Shown in pieces: positions 25,201 to 40,300 of a stretch of 64,000 bases of DNA. The notes beneath the pieces are model-generated. The model searched no databases. It had not been told where the DNA came from and worked only from the letters and a program-made list of their open reading frames with translations. A program made the translations under genes and the position numbers. Within the stretch, counting starts at the first letter, position 1. Each line of letters begins with the position of its first letter. Origin of the DNA: Istiophorus platypterus. Its lineage: Eukaryota > Chordata > Actinopteri > Istiophoriformes > Istiophoridae. Where the stretch lies: positions 11,225,411 through 11,289,410 of the forward strand of contig CM029121.1 in NCBI GenBank assembly GCA_016859345.1. Reading direction: 5' to 3'.

Positions 25201-28200
25201 CACAGCATTAGGGGATAAATAAACAAAAAGCTTGGCCTGAATATGAACAATGCTTTGCAAAAAAATTACAGCATAAGAAAAGACTGTAAAAAATACTTAC
25301 TTTAAGTGTAACTGCAGCCGCCTTGATTATGAAATCATTAACAGACACTTTGATCTGTTCTGAAAAGACAAAGAAGAAACAGTATGTGAGCCTGATATGA
25401 GCTCTGGTGAGAATCAATACCAGTAATGTTTTATTATTACCATGGACAGCTAATAAGAGCTGGTCTGGTAGGCACTGTCTAGGTAGGGCCAAAGACAGAT
25501 ATGGGCAACAAATGAACACGTAGGCATGTATTCTTTACTTGTGACATGTGATACTGCACAAAGCAGCTTGTTTAGGAGCAGATTGTAAATATATTAGTAC
25601 AGTGTTGATATAGAGGCCTCCATTTCACACAATTTTGTAAACAAATGTTAATAGACACTTAAATCAGGAGGAAAAAAAAAAAGGAAAAACTATATCTTGT
25701 TGACTTGTGCCGCAGCTGATCAGAATCAGTCCCTCTATATATCACCAAGTCACTAGCATTTGCTCCACTCCACTCTATGTGTGAGAGACACCAACAGACC
25801 AAGCTGGTTTGGTCTGGCATAGCTGCCAACTTTTACTAGCCTCCCTTAGTGCTGTACCAGACAGTTATGAATGCTGTACGCAGGATGATTAATGAGCAAA
25901 CCGTGAAATCGTGCTGCTCCTGAACAATGAGAGACCGCAAAAACAACCGGAGAGAGAATCCCTCATAGACACACAACCTCGCTAATAGGTCTGGAATGGC
26001 CATCACATTTCCTCCATCAAGGAGACGGAATCCAGAGAAATTTAATGTTTATTTGACAGTCAGGCAAAGTACAGCTAAATAAACCAAAGTATGTGATTGC
26101 ATGTTAAACTATGTGTTTAGAAATAGGACACAGACAAAGCGCTCTTGCCATTACCATCATCAAAATTGCCCAAAGTAAGCACAGATTACATTAAAGGAAA
26201 CCATGATAAATTAAAGATAAATGATTTGCTTGGCTGAATATGGCAAACTGAAAGGTGGATGTTGTGACACACCATCTATAAAAACACACATCGTGGTGGC
26301 TGCAACAAGAAAAATCCAATTTGCTCAATAATGGTTGCCAAAGGAGGATGTGAGTCTAAGAAAGTAAAAGAGCTGCTTGTCAAATCATGGGGCAGACACT
26401 GCTAGATCCTAGTATCTTATTTATTATTCAAGCTCTACCAGGCTCATGCTATCCATACAGTATGTGCCTTATTGATACTGTATGGATGGACAGAGCAAAA
26501 GCATTGTCCTCTAGCACACTTTCTCCAGGATCTGTTGATGCTCTTCTCTATCATAAATACTGTCATTTCTCACACAGGGCAGACCGAAGAGCCAACACTC
26601 TGAAGAATCCATTTGAAACACTGAACCAGAGAGAAATGATTACTCCGGATAATACTTTATACTCTCCTGCAAGCACAAAGAAACAACTATATGAATGAAA
26701 CCCAACTGTTGCAAGAAAAAAAAAAAACTATTTCCATTCCTACCAATTTTTTTTAGTGAACACGTTTACTTAAAAATCTGCTTTTCGCAACTTTAGTGTG
26801 CAATTTCAAAATAGCTGAGGCAGACAAACTGTTAGTGAAATGTGAGAAATCATAGATTAGAAATATGTGCTATGACTAACTGTGGGTGTCTTATTAAGAA
26901 ATGATCAGCCTTATGTTGTGATGTATCATGTGAAGAAAGAGCAGATCTGATCAGTTTCAGATATAATGCAGCATTTAGGCCTCTGGAGGTGTTTTGCTTC
27001 ATGGGTCTGATTCAGCCTCTTACTCCAATATTATATCCACATCATAACCCATAATGCAGGTGAACTGTCAATCACGGACTCCATACAGGGTTATTCTTAA
27101 AAACAGGATATTATATGTATATGTGTAGATCAATTTCTCTCTATGAAAAAAAAGAAATGCCAAAACTCTCTCCAGAATTAAGATGTGTGTGTTGGTTTGA
27201 ACCAAAGGGAACATGACTATCCTTACTGAGAGGACTACAAGTTATTTCAGTGACTGTCGTCTTTGTCAAATGAGCAGTCATGTGAAAACCCTGAAATCCA
27301 AATCTTCATGGAAAAGTCTCCTTCCAAATGTAACTGTCAGATGTTGACCGAAGGACATGACACTAATATGTGCATGTCAAAAATAACGTTAATGCGTAAA
27401 CACTTGCTCAAATATCTTGTGTTTTTACCTTTGGCCAAGTCTTTGCGGAGCTGCATGATAGCAGCTATGTCACAGTCAACGGATGCATATGCATGTGGGA
27501 TGGTGGTCTTCGATTGCGTTAGTCTTTGAGCAATCACACGGCGGACATTTGAGGCTGGGATCTCTGTGAAAGTGCCCTGAGGAGGACAAGTGGAGGGAAG
27601 GGGAGGTAAATAATTGAGTGAGAAGAGGCATTTTGTTAAATAGAACAGGGAAAGATGAGGGACAAGATTGATCACTCAAAAATGCACAGGTTTGACAGAG
27701 TAAAGATGCTATTGACAAGTGGTTACAATGAGTCTATGATTGGTTAGGACTGAGCAATTTTGTAAAAAGAAAATATGTCCATCTGGTTATTTATAGACCC
27801 TGTCTGTTACATCAACAGATTTTATTTTACAGCATACACACCCATGAAGATTAAAATTGAATATGGTACAAAAGAACAAAACTAAACTAAAAAAAGAAAG
27901 GTCTGTCAAATGAGATTCCAATCCACAACCAAGACAGGACCTGTTTTTGGTTACAATGCTTATGGTGTTCCACAAGCATACCTAAAGAAACTGAGCTCAG
28001 TTTCTTTGATTATTCAGAAGTTATTTAAGAACGACCCAGCTCTATGTGTTCAAGGGAAAACAAATACATACAGAGACAAGACTACAGGAGTCAAGATGCC
28101 AACCACAGGTGTGGAATTCTCAAGATGATCATTCATCACTCCCTTTAGGACCCTGACACAAGTCAATAGGTAGGAAGTTGGATTGCAAAGAGACACTGTG

Positions 28201-31200
28201 GTGTGTTTGTGTGAGAGAGGGAGAGAAGTGGTGTAAGGAGTGCTCACTGGTGCTCCTGGCTTCCCAGGTACAGAGAGGGGAGGTATGTTGGGTCTGCTGC
28301 CTGGGGGTGGAGGGGTAGCTGCCGGGGTGGGAGCAGGACTTGGAGCAGCTGGGGGAGCCATGGCTGGTGTTGCTTTTGGGGCAGGAGATGTCTTCAAAAG
28401 ATTCAATGCATCTCTGTTAAACAAAAAAAATAATAAGTTAAAAATAAATAATAATAATAATAATAATAAATGAAGACCTAATTTTATAAAGCAACTTTGA
28501 TATTTTTCTACAATAAAATGCATACAATAATTTAATACTATTAAAAAAATATAGTTATTATTCTCAGGCAAGACTAACCATAAACTCAGACATAACTGCC
28601 CACTTTCTGACGACACGTCTGCACTGATGATTAGCCCTACACTTTGGCAAATATTAGATCTTAACAAGGTGAAATTACTTTCAGTTCAATCACAAACTTT
28701 TGTATGAGAACAAATGCTTCCCTACCTCTTAAATATTTTTGTGGGCTGCTATATTTAAGTGTCAACTTTATTATGGGTCAGTCTTTGATGAATAGCACAT
28801 GTACACTGGCTGATTCCCAGTATGCAACTGTTGAAGAAAAGAACTATGCCAAAAGCAAACTTTTTCTTCTCGTCTCATTTTTGATATTTATTTATGGCAG
28901 CCTGATTTTTACTATGAAAAACTATATCAAACCATTTCCTTTTGCATGAAAACGCTGTCATTTCTTTAAAGTCTTTTGACCATAATAAATTAAATTACAA
29001 GAGTAAAAAACTATAATGGCATAATAAAGATGTACAACAATACATTATTAACTCATATACTCCACTTTGCCAGTTTACATGTGGCTCTCTGTCAGTTTTG
29101 TCTGGTGTCTATATGGGTTAGGCTGGTAGAGGGAAGGGTATCTTTCGGTTATCCTCCAGGGGATGGGTGTCATGAGAAACCTTTGCAAGTCACAAAAAAA
29201 CCCCACTGAGTCAGAAAGAATCAGATGTTTGCTGCAGCAAGGGACGGGTTTATTTAAAACCTTGACTTCATTATACTTCCCACTGATGTGGTTGGCTATG
29301 GAAATCTCTACTTTTCACACAGCATATTTTTCCAAAATAAAATAGCCCAGACTTTTGGTGCACACACCTCATGTAAAGTTGCCTGTCTCTGCTGTTTCAT
29401 CAAGGATATGTGTATAATCATGTAAAGTACTGAGAGAACTGCCCTGGATTTTTTTTCACCCATTAATTTTTGTCTTAGCAGCAAAAGTGGTGGGACAGGC
29501 AGGTAGCAGGTGTGCCTGCTTGAAGCTCTCTGCTTTCAGTTCAATGCACTGGGGTGTACCTACCCGCTTGCATCCAGTCTTTTGTCTGGAGCAGCTGCCT
29601 CTGACCTCATCATGAAGCCAGGAACAGTCTGGGCCCCAGACCTTTTTTTTCCTCCTTCCTCCCTGAGTAATTTTGTTTCTGTTTTCTCTATTACACTAGT
29701 TCCTCCTTTTCTCTTACTCACAGGAATATTTTTTTGTGGAGAGACAGAGGCAACTTGGAAATCCCCGAGCTAATCTGACAGGACCATACTGAGAGTTTAA
29801 TATTTATAGACCACAAAAAATAAATAACAAGATATTACAATATAGAGGTTAGATATGACTTAATATTTGAAAAAAAATGATAGCGCAAGCAAATAAAAAA
29901 AGAAGATACATATGAGATTAAACATTATCCATCAGTAAAAAAAGCAAAAATGAACAAAAATGTGTAAAAAATGTGAGAATGTATATGAAAATCTTGTATA
30001 CAAATTCACACAATGTTTCTGTTATAATATATGAGGAAGTCAAGTCAACAGCAGCCTACAGCAGCCACCTGACAATGACACCATAAATACCTTTTGTGTA
30101 GCTGGCCCGCAAGGGCTTTTCACACCAACCATTTACATCCCTACTGAAAGCCAAGGAAAAGAAGCCTCCAAAAGACTGGGAGAGAGTGACTGGAATATTA
30201 AAAAGGAAACAAGGCAGCACTAACATGCATGTATGCACCAAATGTTCACAGAGACACATGAATAAACTTTGTCTTCTATTGCCACCTAAGATATGCTAAG
30301 ATGGAATTAAGGAATATCACACATGTATGAACAATCTTAAACAAAAATTCATTAAATTTAAATATCCGGTTGTCACCCACATTGAGGCCAGTGTAAAACA
30401 GGACAATGCTGTAGTCTGACTTCAAATCAAGATGTTCACTTAAGTAATAACACTAGAGAAGCATCATACACACTAAAGGAAAAAAAACAAAAAAACAAAA
30501 ACTAAAACTCACTTGCATAGCAACAAGCAAAACAAAAAAACAAACAAACAAAAAAAAACCCATTAAAAAAATCCCCACTCTCTCTTGAGAAATGTTGCAC
30601 AAATTGTGGTTTACAGTTGAAGTGCTGCAGCAGGAATAAGTGGCTTTCAAACATTGTGAGCACTTCAAAAATATATCGCCAGGCAGTAACATTCTTTCAT
30701 AAGACTCATTGTCTTTAAAACGCAGCCTTAGATAGTATCATTGCATTGTGTTTTACCTATAACATACTTCATCTATGCTCTTGACGTGGGTTCTTTGTAT
30801 TTTCTGAATAATGTGAAATAAAGTTCTTAGCTGCAGCTAAAATAGATAGATTAGATAGACTGATACAGAGATGTAACAATTCAGTAAGCTCAAAAGAACA
30901 TATTTATTTTAGTTATGTAGCCCAGAAGTTGACCATTAATGTATGACTTCTGAATATCTACATTAAAGCTGAACCATTTTAAACTGACTACCACAACCAA
31001 AACAGAGGGCTGTGACCAATAGTAAGGGAAGGAGCTGACTGCTTAAATGGGCTATGGTGTTTCCTTCTGAACTAATATAATACCTCATACTTAATCAGTG
31101 AAATCAGTAGGGTTAAGATAAATGTATACTTCCACTAATTTCTTATGATAAATAAATACATTTATTGATTTATTAAAATTCTACATCCATTTAAATCCAA

Positions 31201-34200
31201 GAATCAACTTCTAAAGATAAACAAGAATTTTTCCCTTGCATTAACACATGCTATAGTCCTATAATCATTACGCCTATAGGAAAATACAAACAAAGCCTAC
31301 AGTGAGATAAACTGAAATCTTTACCCATTTTCCTCATCTCTTGGCTACTTAGGCCATTGATTAAAGATAAGGGGAGAAAAGGTACTGATAAAAATATGTG
31401 TCTTTGTACCAAATCTGTTTTTAGAAGAAGCTAAGCAAAATCTAAAACTATTTGCACAAGGAGATGTGGTTTCTGAAAAGAACAGAGCTGCTCAGACTCA
31501 CAACATACCTAAGCTATAGCCTTTACTGTTAACCTAGGTTAAGCCATTTTCATCTATATTTCCCAAAGAGATTGGCTAGAAGGAGAAAACACACACTAAT
31601 TAATTTTTTCCATCAACTGGCTCCTGGATTTGTCCTAAATATGAACGGTTTTCCCTTAATTTATGCTAAATACATCCTGTCATGTCAGACTCTAGTTGCT
31701 CTACCAAAGTTTCCTCTAGCCAAACTGATGTTATGAAGACAAACTTTGGCCAATGAATTTCAATGATTGAATAAGCAGCCATCAGACGCTGATCAAGGAT
31801 CAATGCATTAAAAGCTTACATCCCCTGTGTTGTTGTGTCATCTACAAAGTTTTTGTAAAAACCCTTTAAAGTAAGTTTCTTTCCTGTAATTATACTGGAC
31901 ACCCTCTACATATTTTTAACACTAAGACTGTTTTCCACCAAAAAAGACACCATTCAAAGCTAGACAGTGCCTTAAACATGAAGCTTGTAGATTTCTTTTT
32001 TTTCTGTGGCTTGGCCAGTAAACTCTTTGGAACAGCCCATCATTCAAATCAGGAAGGCCTCTTAGCATACTGAGTTTTGCTTTAAACCTCTTTGCTTGAA
32101 GAGTCTCTTATCTCCTGCAGAACTTCCCTCTACCTTCTTTAAGCAAGAGTCTTCCTTTCTGAGGACTTTCTGAGCTAATTAGCCAACTTAGGTGCCAATA
32201 AGTGATTAGACAAGTCATTAGTGGAAGTCTCAATACATTGTGTAAAGAGTAGTAAATGAGAAATTCTGGGAAAACAAATCATGGGATATAATTATAACTT
32301 CATTACTAAAAAAATTCTAAACATTTCACAGTGTTTGGTTTATTAAACCTCACATGATTTCTCTTTCACTGTATAAGACAAACAACCCCAAAATCATATG
32401 GTCTGAGTTTCTATAGAACTAGTAGGCTCAGGTGAATAGGTTGTTATGGCGACAGAAGTTGCTTAATGAGATTCCCCAGCAGGGTGTCGGGGGGGTAACA
32501 GGAACATTCAATCAGGCCCCCATGGACAGCAGGTAGCCATTAGAGCTCTGGTGTGTGTGTGTGTGTGTTTGTATGTGTGTACGCAACTTTCCTCGAGTCT
32601 GAATTCACCACTCAACAGCATTAAAGCAACTCATATCTTAACCACCTCTTACACTTTTTCCACTTAGCCTCGTTTCTCCCACATTTTCAGTTTTATTCAC
32701 GCTGCATCATGGCTATGACCTGCCTAACATTTCCTCCCTTCAGATACACTATAATGGCCACAAGGGGACACTTCCAATCTCTTAGGCCAATTACAATGCT
32801 GAACAAGCACCCATTGCTGACACATAACTTTCGGTTTAAACAAATGACATACAGTGTTGGCAAAATGTCAGACTGAGATTTATATCAGGAGTTCTTGGAC
32901 CTGGAAAACTCATCTGCATTGTTTATCATACTCTCATTTAAGCACAATTTTTTGCATCAACAGAGAAGTTAATAAAATATATCACCCAGTAACCTCAATT
33001 TATAGGCTATAGCGATTTCATAGATCAGTGCAATGGTTTTATAAATTTTTGTCACTTCTTCTCCAAATAAATTAAAGGAAAAGGATATCAAAACATTCTC
33101 CCTATCAATCGACAAAGTCTTTCCTGCTTGCTTTGTGTGATTTAGCTTTTTATAACCTCTGACTATAGCTAGGGGAACTAATATACAAGCTTGTTATGTG
33201 AGCAGGGAGATTCTGTATCCCATGTTGTTGCATTAGGAAGAGCACAACTTGCATGTAGAGTGACTTCATGTTCACTTCAGTCATACTTACTCCTTGGTGA
33301 TGAGTCCTCTTGGTCCAGTGGGTGTTGCCAGTTTTGGGTCTACACCATGGGTGTCCAGGATGTGTCTTGCTGCTGGACTCAGACGTAAGCTGGACAAGGA
33401 AGAGCAAGTATGACACAATTTTATAATAGTTCCAGTTCAAGTTTTAAACATTAGAAATAACAGAAGATAGACCCTAAATGTATCTATAAACATACCAATA
33501 AAAGTACTGCCAAAGTCAAACCTCTACAATATGAATTTTTATTTACAAACAATCCTCAAATCTACATACTTTTGTAAAGTATATGGCAATCTGTCTCTAT
33601 TGTTTCTTTTCCAGTCTAGAGTAAACAAAGTTTGTGTCAAAACCACATGTTATTGAGACTGACTGTCTTAATATAGTTCACATCTGCAACCGTTTTAATA
33701 ATCATGCTTGCTGCACAACACATCCATCTTTCATGTGGACTGTCTCAAAGTAAAATGCTTGCAAACTATGCAAACGGGTAGTTAGGATTTCACACATTCT
33801 GAAGTGTAAACAGAGAAAGATCATCTTATTCAGCAAGTTAGATGGTAGTGGACACTGTAAGATCTGAAATCACCATGGCTATATGCTAAACAAAATGGAA
33901 TGATGTCTAGTTCATTCCTCGTGTAGCTTTACTGCACGAAAAATGAACTAAAGTCGACTTGTCTAATATCGCCTCAAAGATTTAGAGGTTAAGAGCTCTA
34001 TTTAATCTAGAGGTATTAGCAATTTGCTGTCAATTGATAGTTAAAATTCTATACAGTAGAGGGGTATGTTCTGAACAGTTTAAATGAAAGAGTGCTGCAC
34101 TCACGGTCCTGATGTGGCAGGTTTTGGTGGAGGAGGTGGAGAGGGAGCAGCAGGGGGTACAACCGGGGAAGCAGCTGCATGAGATGCAGCTGGAGATGGA

Positions 34201-34336
34201 GCTGAGGCATCTGGAGAGGGGATCTCAACCTGCTTCCAGTCCTGCCCTTCCTCCACCATGAGGGCAATGGGAGTTCCCAGGCGCACGTTGTGACTGCCCT
34301 CCTCCATCTGTAAAGAGGGTGAGAGAGGTACTTATA

Positions 34337-34395
<59 letters not shown>

Positions 34396-37300
34396 TGTGT
34401 GTGTGTGTGTGTTAACTAAGGGGTTAGCAAAACAGGTTCAGTCTTTTCAAGTGCAACTGAGCTTCCTTGAATAAAAGGTGAAGATCACCTGCTGTAAGAA
34501 TTTGAGGCCAATAATAAAAGAATAATTTTAAGGTAAAGTAATACTGAAGTTAATCAGTTAACCAGTGGTCAGTAAATACATAAACCTTTTAACAGCCTTT
34601 ATTAGGGGTCCTCTTGAAGATTGACACTGTATCTTGATTCAAGTCAATTTCCATCACTCCATTTTCTCCCTCTGTTAACACAGCAAATGTGCTGGAATTG
34701 GTTTTTGGAGTGGCAGTGGATGTGTTTTCATGCGGTTCAAACCTGTCAACCATTGATTCACTATCTTGTTACAGAGTAATCCAAATCCATTGCAATCCTT
34801 TAGCCACTCTCCCCAAGCTGTGCAAGGTGTTGTTCCTCAGTCAATATTGATCAGTCTAAATGAAAGGCCATGCACAAGACACAGGGTTGGGCTACTGCAC
34901 TTCATCTCTTTTTGAAAAGGTATCCCCTTAGTGAGCTGTCCTTGGTGAGTTGTACATCGATACAAGGAGAGAAGTAGAGGAAGGAAAAGCGGAACCTAAA
35001 TAAATGATGCTAGTGGTGCTGTTTCGTACATTCAGTCATCCAACATCAATGGTCAGCCAAGGGGATGATAACCTGCAATTTCTAACAGCTGACCAAATTA
35101 AAAAAATAAGCTGTAATGTCATCGTAAAGTTTGAAATCCACTCTTTTTCGCAAGGTTGCAAAAATCAAGAGCAACACTATTTATCATATTCACCTAAGTG
35201 GAAAGAATAGCGGAATGTATGAACACCTGAAATCACAGGTAGAAAAGAGCTTCACTTCCATGCTTATTCTGTGCCACTTTGGCTCAGTGTAGACTTAACT
35301 GTTCTCCAGCAGGCCTCCGGAGATAAAAACAAAGGTTAACTTGTAAATCAACTTACAGGCTGAGACAGAAAGTAACACAGCTGTGCAAAGTACTTTTGAA
35401 CTGAGGTACTAACATTTATCATTTACCTACAGCCAATTTAATAAATAACAAAATAACAGGCATCAAAAGATTATACCTCCTTGGCTAGATTGAAATTTAC
35501 TGTAACATAATTTCTGTACAGCATTAGTAAAAACAAACTAAATGATGATGTTGAGCACAAAGACAATCTAACCTATCAGTACAATATATCAGGCAACACA
35601 ACTACAATATGTTCAAGGGTTGAAAAACATATTGATGACAAAACTTTTGGATTAGTTGTGAATGTTTAACAATGGATCTGATGTGTGACTAACAAAGTCC
35701 ACCTTTATCATGTCTTTTTTTTTATTATCAGTTCACCTAAAGTTAATGTATGTTTTTTTTGGTTTGTTTGCATATACACATTTGTGTTTTCAACCGGTTT
35801 CATGCTGTGTTCTTTATGTTAAGTGTCTCTACAGCACCTCTCTTGGCCAGTTGGAGTTGATGGATGAGTGTAAAGCCTAAGAGCTGCAAAGGAAAATCCA
35901 GACAAATGAATATTTCCACAGAAAGTCACTCTCTTCAGTCCCACAAGGATCATTCCACATTGTAGAGATGAGAGATGCAACACTTTTCCCACAATAAGGA
36001 CAAATATCATGACACAAGACAAAACATATGTTGTTAGACAGCCTCGAAAATATTTGTGTTTGATTAAGGAGGAAAACCTACCCCTCAAGAGACCAAACCA
36101 CCAAATGAAGGAAACATAACATAATAAATGCATTCATTGCAGTGTTAGGTGCTTACACACAAACGTTTGTTGCCATTTAACAGTCACAAAATAGCAAATG
36201 GTCATAACAGAATGTGTCATAATTCTGCTGCCAGTTTATCACCACACTATACCACAGAATAGATGTCATATTATACAGAATTTATAATTTTTACCCACCC
36301 AAAAATACAGTTTCTATAATTTGCTGAAAAGTTATTGAGTAAATACATTTGCAAGTAGAGAGAGAGTGACAGCCTTAATATAGTTCATAGTGGTGAACCT
36401 CAGAATTAATTATCTTGTGAATTTAATGTTGTTTTGCAGCTGACTCTGTGTTCAATGCTATTTGTAGCCACAGAGTACTGGCAATCAGAATACTGATGAA
36501 ACGGTTTTAAAATTAAATATATTCCACATTTTAAACACAAATTGCATCAGGAAGGCCAAAAGTGGTTTTACTGTTAACCACTTTAGAGGTAGTCTCATGC
36601 GTGCAGACAGAGACAGAGACATGCACAGAGTAAAATCATATGTGCTGTATACAGTATACATGATGGGTAGTTCATTTGCTCAGTACACTGTAGTGTAGTG
36701 TGGGGCTCAACACTGCCATCAAATGGTTATGGAACACAATGAAACCTATGGGAATTGTAAATGATGCTCATGACTCAGGGTTTGCAATGGTTCAGATATC
36801 CAATGTGTTGATCAAGGTTGTCTTTACTTATGCCGAAAGAGTTGTTGCTGTCAGAGTAAAATCTAGTAGTAAAATCCCATCTTTAGTGTGATCATGTCAG
36901 ATTTAAAGAAACATTCTTCACTGCCTTTCTGTACTCATGTCTGGACAGTTAGACTGTGTAAACATGGACTGTGAAAACTCAAAGAAAGTAAATTATACAT
37001 TCTTCACAATTTTCATAATGCATATTAATGCAATACAGAATGTGCACATTTTGTAATTTTTTCTTTTTTTTCCAAATCAATGTGTGACCTCTGATCTTCG
37101 TGCCATTTCCCCACAGCCATCTTTTCTTGATGCTTAACATAAAGTGCTGCAAAGGAAGACAGCCTGCTAGCCTGACCCAGTCATTAGGCATTTCACTGGA
37201 AACATTCTTACTGTAAAAATTCTAGCAGATCTCAGACAGGGCTCTTATGAGACTTCTTCAGAGTCCATCAGCAAGGCTAATGACATTACAAAGTCAGCGT

Positions 37301-40300
37301 AGACCATTTATTTAACCTGCTTATCACCAAACTGTTACCATACAGCCCTACAAGTCCCCTAAGCGTGTAAACAACGTAGTTACAATAAGCTTAGCCTTAA
37401 CAGTCATCAACATTTCTCCTTTAACAGACTGTTGGATGATATAGCTGTGAAGCTATTGATATGTTTTAGAAACTTGATAAACTTTAATAATTTCAGTCTT
37501 ATCGCTCATTTGTTACAGGGGACAACTGCTCATGTTTAAACAATTCACAGTGGAAGACTGTATAGTGTGTGAGGAAGTTTATTTTGTAAGGGAAGATCAG
37601 CATGCACATAAGCAGAGAAAATAATTAAAGAGATATTGTCTAAAGAGTGAGAAATGGAACAACAGAGCATGGCAGATATTACACAAAGCTGAATGTGGTA
37701 ATATCCTTAATCTTAGCAAAAAACAGTCTGCCAGTCCAATGTAATGTAAAAACACAAAGACACAATTCATGCTAGATCTACAGAACCAACTTTTTTTTCA
37801 GATTCATGTGTGTTTAGCTTTCTAATGACTTTGCTCTGATATTTTTGGTTTAACTATCAAAGAACCTTTATTAAAGGTCGTTTCCATTTTTCAATCCTAG
37901 ATTTTCAATCACTCGACTTCCTCCTTTGCTAAAGGCAAGATATCATGAATGTAACGTGTCACCTCATCACTTTTCTCAAAGGGGCTGCCGGTCTTTCTTG
38001 CAGGAAAAAATGAATTGTAAACTGATTAAATTTAGTCTTTTGCTAACAGCATACAGGATATGTACTCTTGTTCTGAAATAGTGGAGCAGAAGAAAGACAC
38101 CGGCTTGTCACCCATTTTAACCTCAGAAGGTTAGAGAATGATTTATACTAACTATTGATTTAGAGGACACATTGGCTTTTGGTGTTGAAATTAATCTCCT
38201 GAATGACAGTGTGTGTAGATGAAGAGAGGAGGGGAAAGGGAATTATAAATGGGAAACTGACAGGTTAGTAACGGAGAATGTGTTGAATATCTCCATCAAT
38301 TCATCCGTCTATTCAATAATCTATCAGTCCTTTCTGTAAAATAATAAATTCACTGATTTATCCAGATTCTTCTACCTATCAAACCATTTTCAAACCAGTG
38401 TTCTCATTCATTTCTCAGTAGCAATGATCTTTAAATGCATCTAAACACTGGGGAGTGATGTGCATCTATGTATTTGCAAACACGTGTGTCATGTCCTAAA
38501 GGCTATGACTGATTTTTCTCAAGGCAGATTTTCAGATTGAAGCCCTCAGGTCAGGGCAGTGCAATGTAGTAACAGTATGATGAGATACAGTAATCTTTGC
38601 TCACGATGCAGCTCCTATCCCCAACCCCTACATCCCATTATGAGCAGGATTTCTCCCCCATTCTCTCACCCTCAAGAGCCATGTTTGGAAATTGGTAGAG
38701 GGCTGTAGTGGTACTTGACCCCCATAAATAACCCCTGTGGAGCATAGGAAGTTCCATGTCTGCTGCAGCCTGCCAAGGCATTTGGCCACAGGCGGGTAAT
38801 TACAGTAGCCTTTATATGAGAAGCCTACTGGGTGCTTGGTGAGCCATCATTACACCACTAAGGGCTAATGTACTCTTACCCACACAAAGTGGATGCCACG
38901 TTGCCTGAGCCATGTAAGGGGAATGTACAAAACTCTGAACTTTTGCCACAAGCCGCTGTTTTTCATATTTACTATACATATCTCTATCAATGAGAGACTG
39001 AGAGACTGAGAGAGACAGAGAGAGAGAAAGAGAGAGAGACCAAGCTAGGGGGCTTATTTAATGCAGACCATCTTTCTCTGCCAGTTTCAGCTATAAAGTC
39101 CTTACCCCCAGTTCTTGGGTGGTTGCTATGGAAACTACATCTGCCCCACAGTAGCTAAGACAGGGATAGAGTAAGAGAACATAGAAGAATGGAAAGAAGT
39201 GAAGGGTAAGGCAGGACAAACAAGATATAAGTCTATGGTTTATGATTGAAACTCCTCCCTCTGATTATTTATTCATCAATTTAGCCACTTATGTATGTAT
39301 GACAGTGCATATCAAAGCATTGTATCTTCTTCCAGAACAATGTATTTGGGTAGGCATTTGTTATGTGTATCTGCTGGTGCAGCCTGACTGTATTTTCTTT
39401 ATGTCACATCAGGTGATTAAACCCTGCTCCACGCAGGCTTCACTAGAAGGTAAGGATGAAAATTAAATGGTCAAGGAACACTATTATTAGATAAAGCACT
39501 CAGGAGCTTGGGTTCTTGTGCATGCATGGGAACAAACACAGCAGAACGTCACTATCATCCTTAAGTTTTTAAAATGGTGGAACTGAGAAAGTGAACTTGC
39601 ATCCTGTTTAAATTACCCACATTCCTTCCCACTTTACATACTGGATTCAAAACTCTTGCAGATCCATCAAAAAGCAAAAGATAAAACATCTTTATCTTTC
39701 TGTTCAGGGGAACAAACATGATGGAGTACTGATAAAAGACAACTGATTGCTCTGTCTTTGGCAGCCTATTAAAAATTCAAACAACAAATAACACAATGGG
39801 GGCATGGAAGGCGTACAATATTTGTCAATGAGGACACCCTGTTAAAGAGTTGCTGTCACTGTATAAAGAAAATAGTTTTAACAAGTGTAGCTAATTAGCA
39901 TAGGCAATGAAGGCACCCTGAAAGACTCACACAAATATTAAGGACTATACTCCATTTGAATATAAACTCAATTAATTTTACAACCATAACTAATACAAAT
40001 TGCAGATATTAGATAGTTTAAAGGTAAAATAGCACAAGAACTGAAATTGAAAAATTGATCTTGTCAAATAGGACATTTTAAAATCCTGGTGCTGAAACAT
40101 ACACAATTTAAATGCACCCTCAACCCTCTACTTTCATAAATATCACACTATAGCCATAATTAAGGTATAGATATTACTCTTATTTGCAAAATAAATAACC
40201 TAACCTGTTAATCACCTGCAGAAGAGGTTTAAGTGTATTTTTGCTTACCAGGATCTTTGCCAATATGCCGTCATCATTAGATTCCAAGGTAACAACAGCC

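Larger units (their letters stand above)
25360..28247. other. pdhx introns 6 and 7
   Basis: Non-coding introns around exon 7. Apart from the hairpin at 26442-26496 and short A runs, nothing was recognised. Confidence 0.55.
28414..33290. other. pdhx intron 5
   Basis: About 4.9 kb of AT-rich intron. It contains the (AAT)n tract, an A-rich CAAA tract (30479-30559) and a GT run (32549-32580). No exon or named repeat recognised. Confidence 0.55.
34308..40248. other. pdhx intron 3
   Basis: The longest pdhx intron, about 5.9 kb. It holds the (GT)n tract at its 3' end and a GA-rich tract at 38992-39040. A non-repetitive, GC-richer block at about 38500-38930 could be a conserved element but has no recognised motif. 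No exon seen. Confidence 0.55.

Noticed and set aside
28414..28667. Upstream extension of the open frame containing pdhx exon 6
   Set aside because: It is intron read-through; a good acceptor at 28414-28415 and phase match with exon 5 place the exon start at 28413.
35819..36133. 104-codon minus-strand open frame in pdhx intron 3
   Set aside because: No similarity recognised and no splice context; treated as chance.
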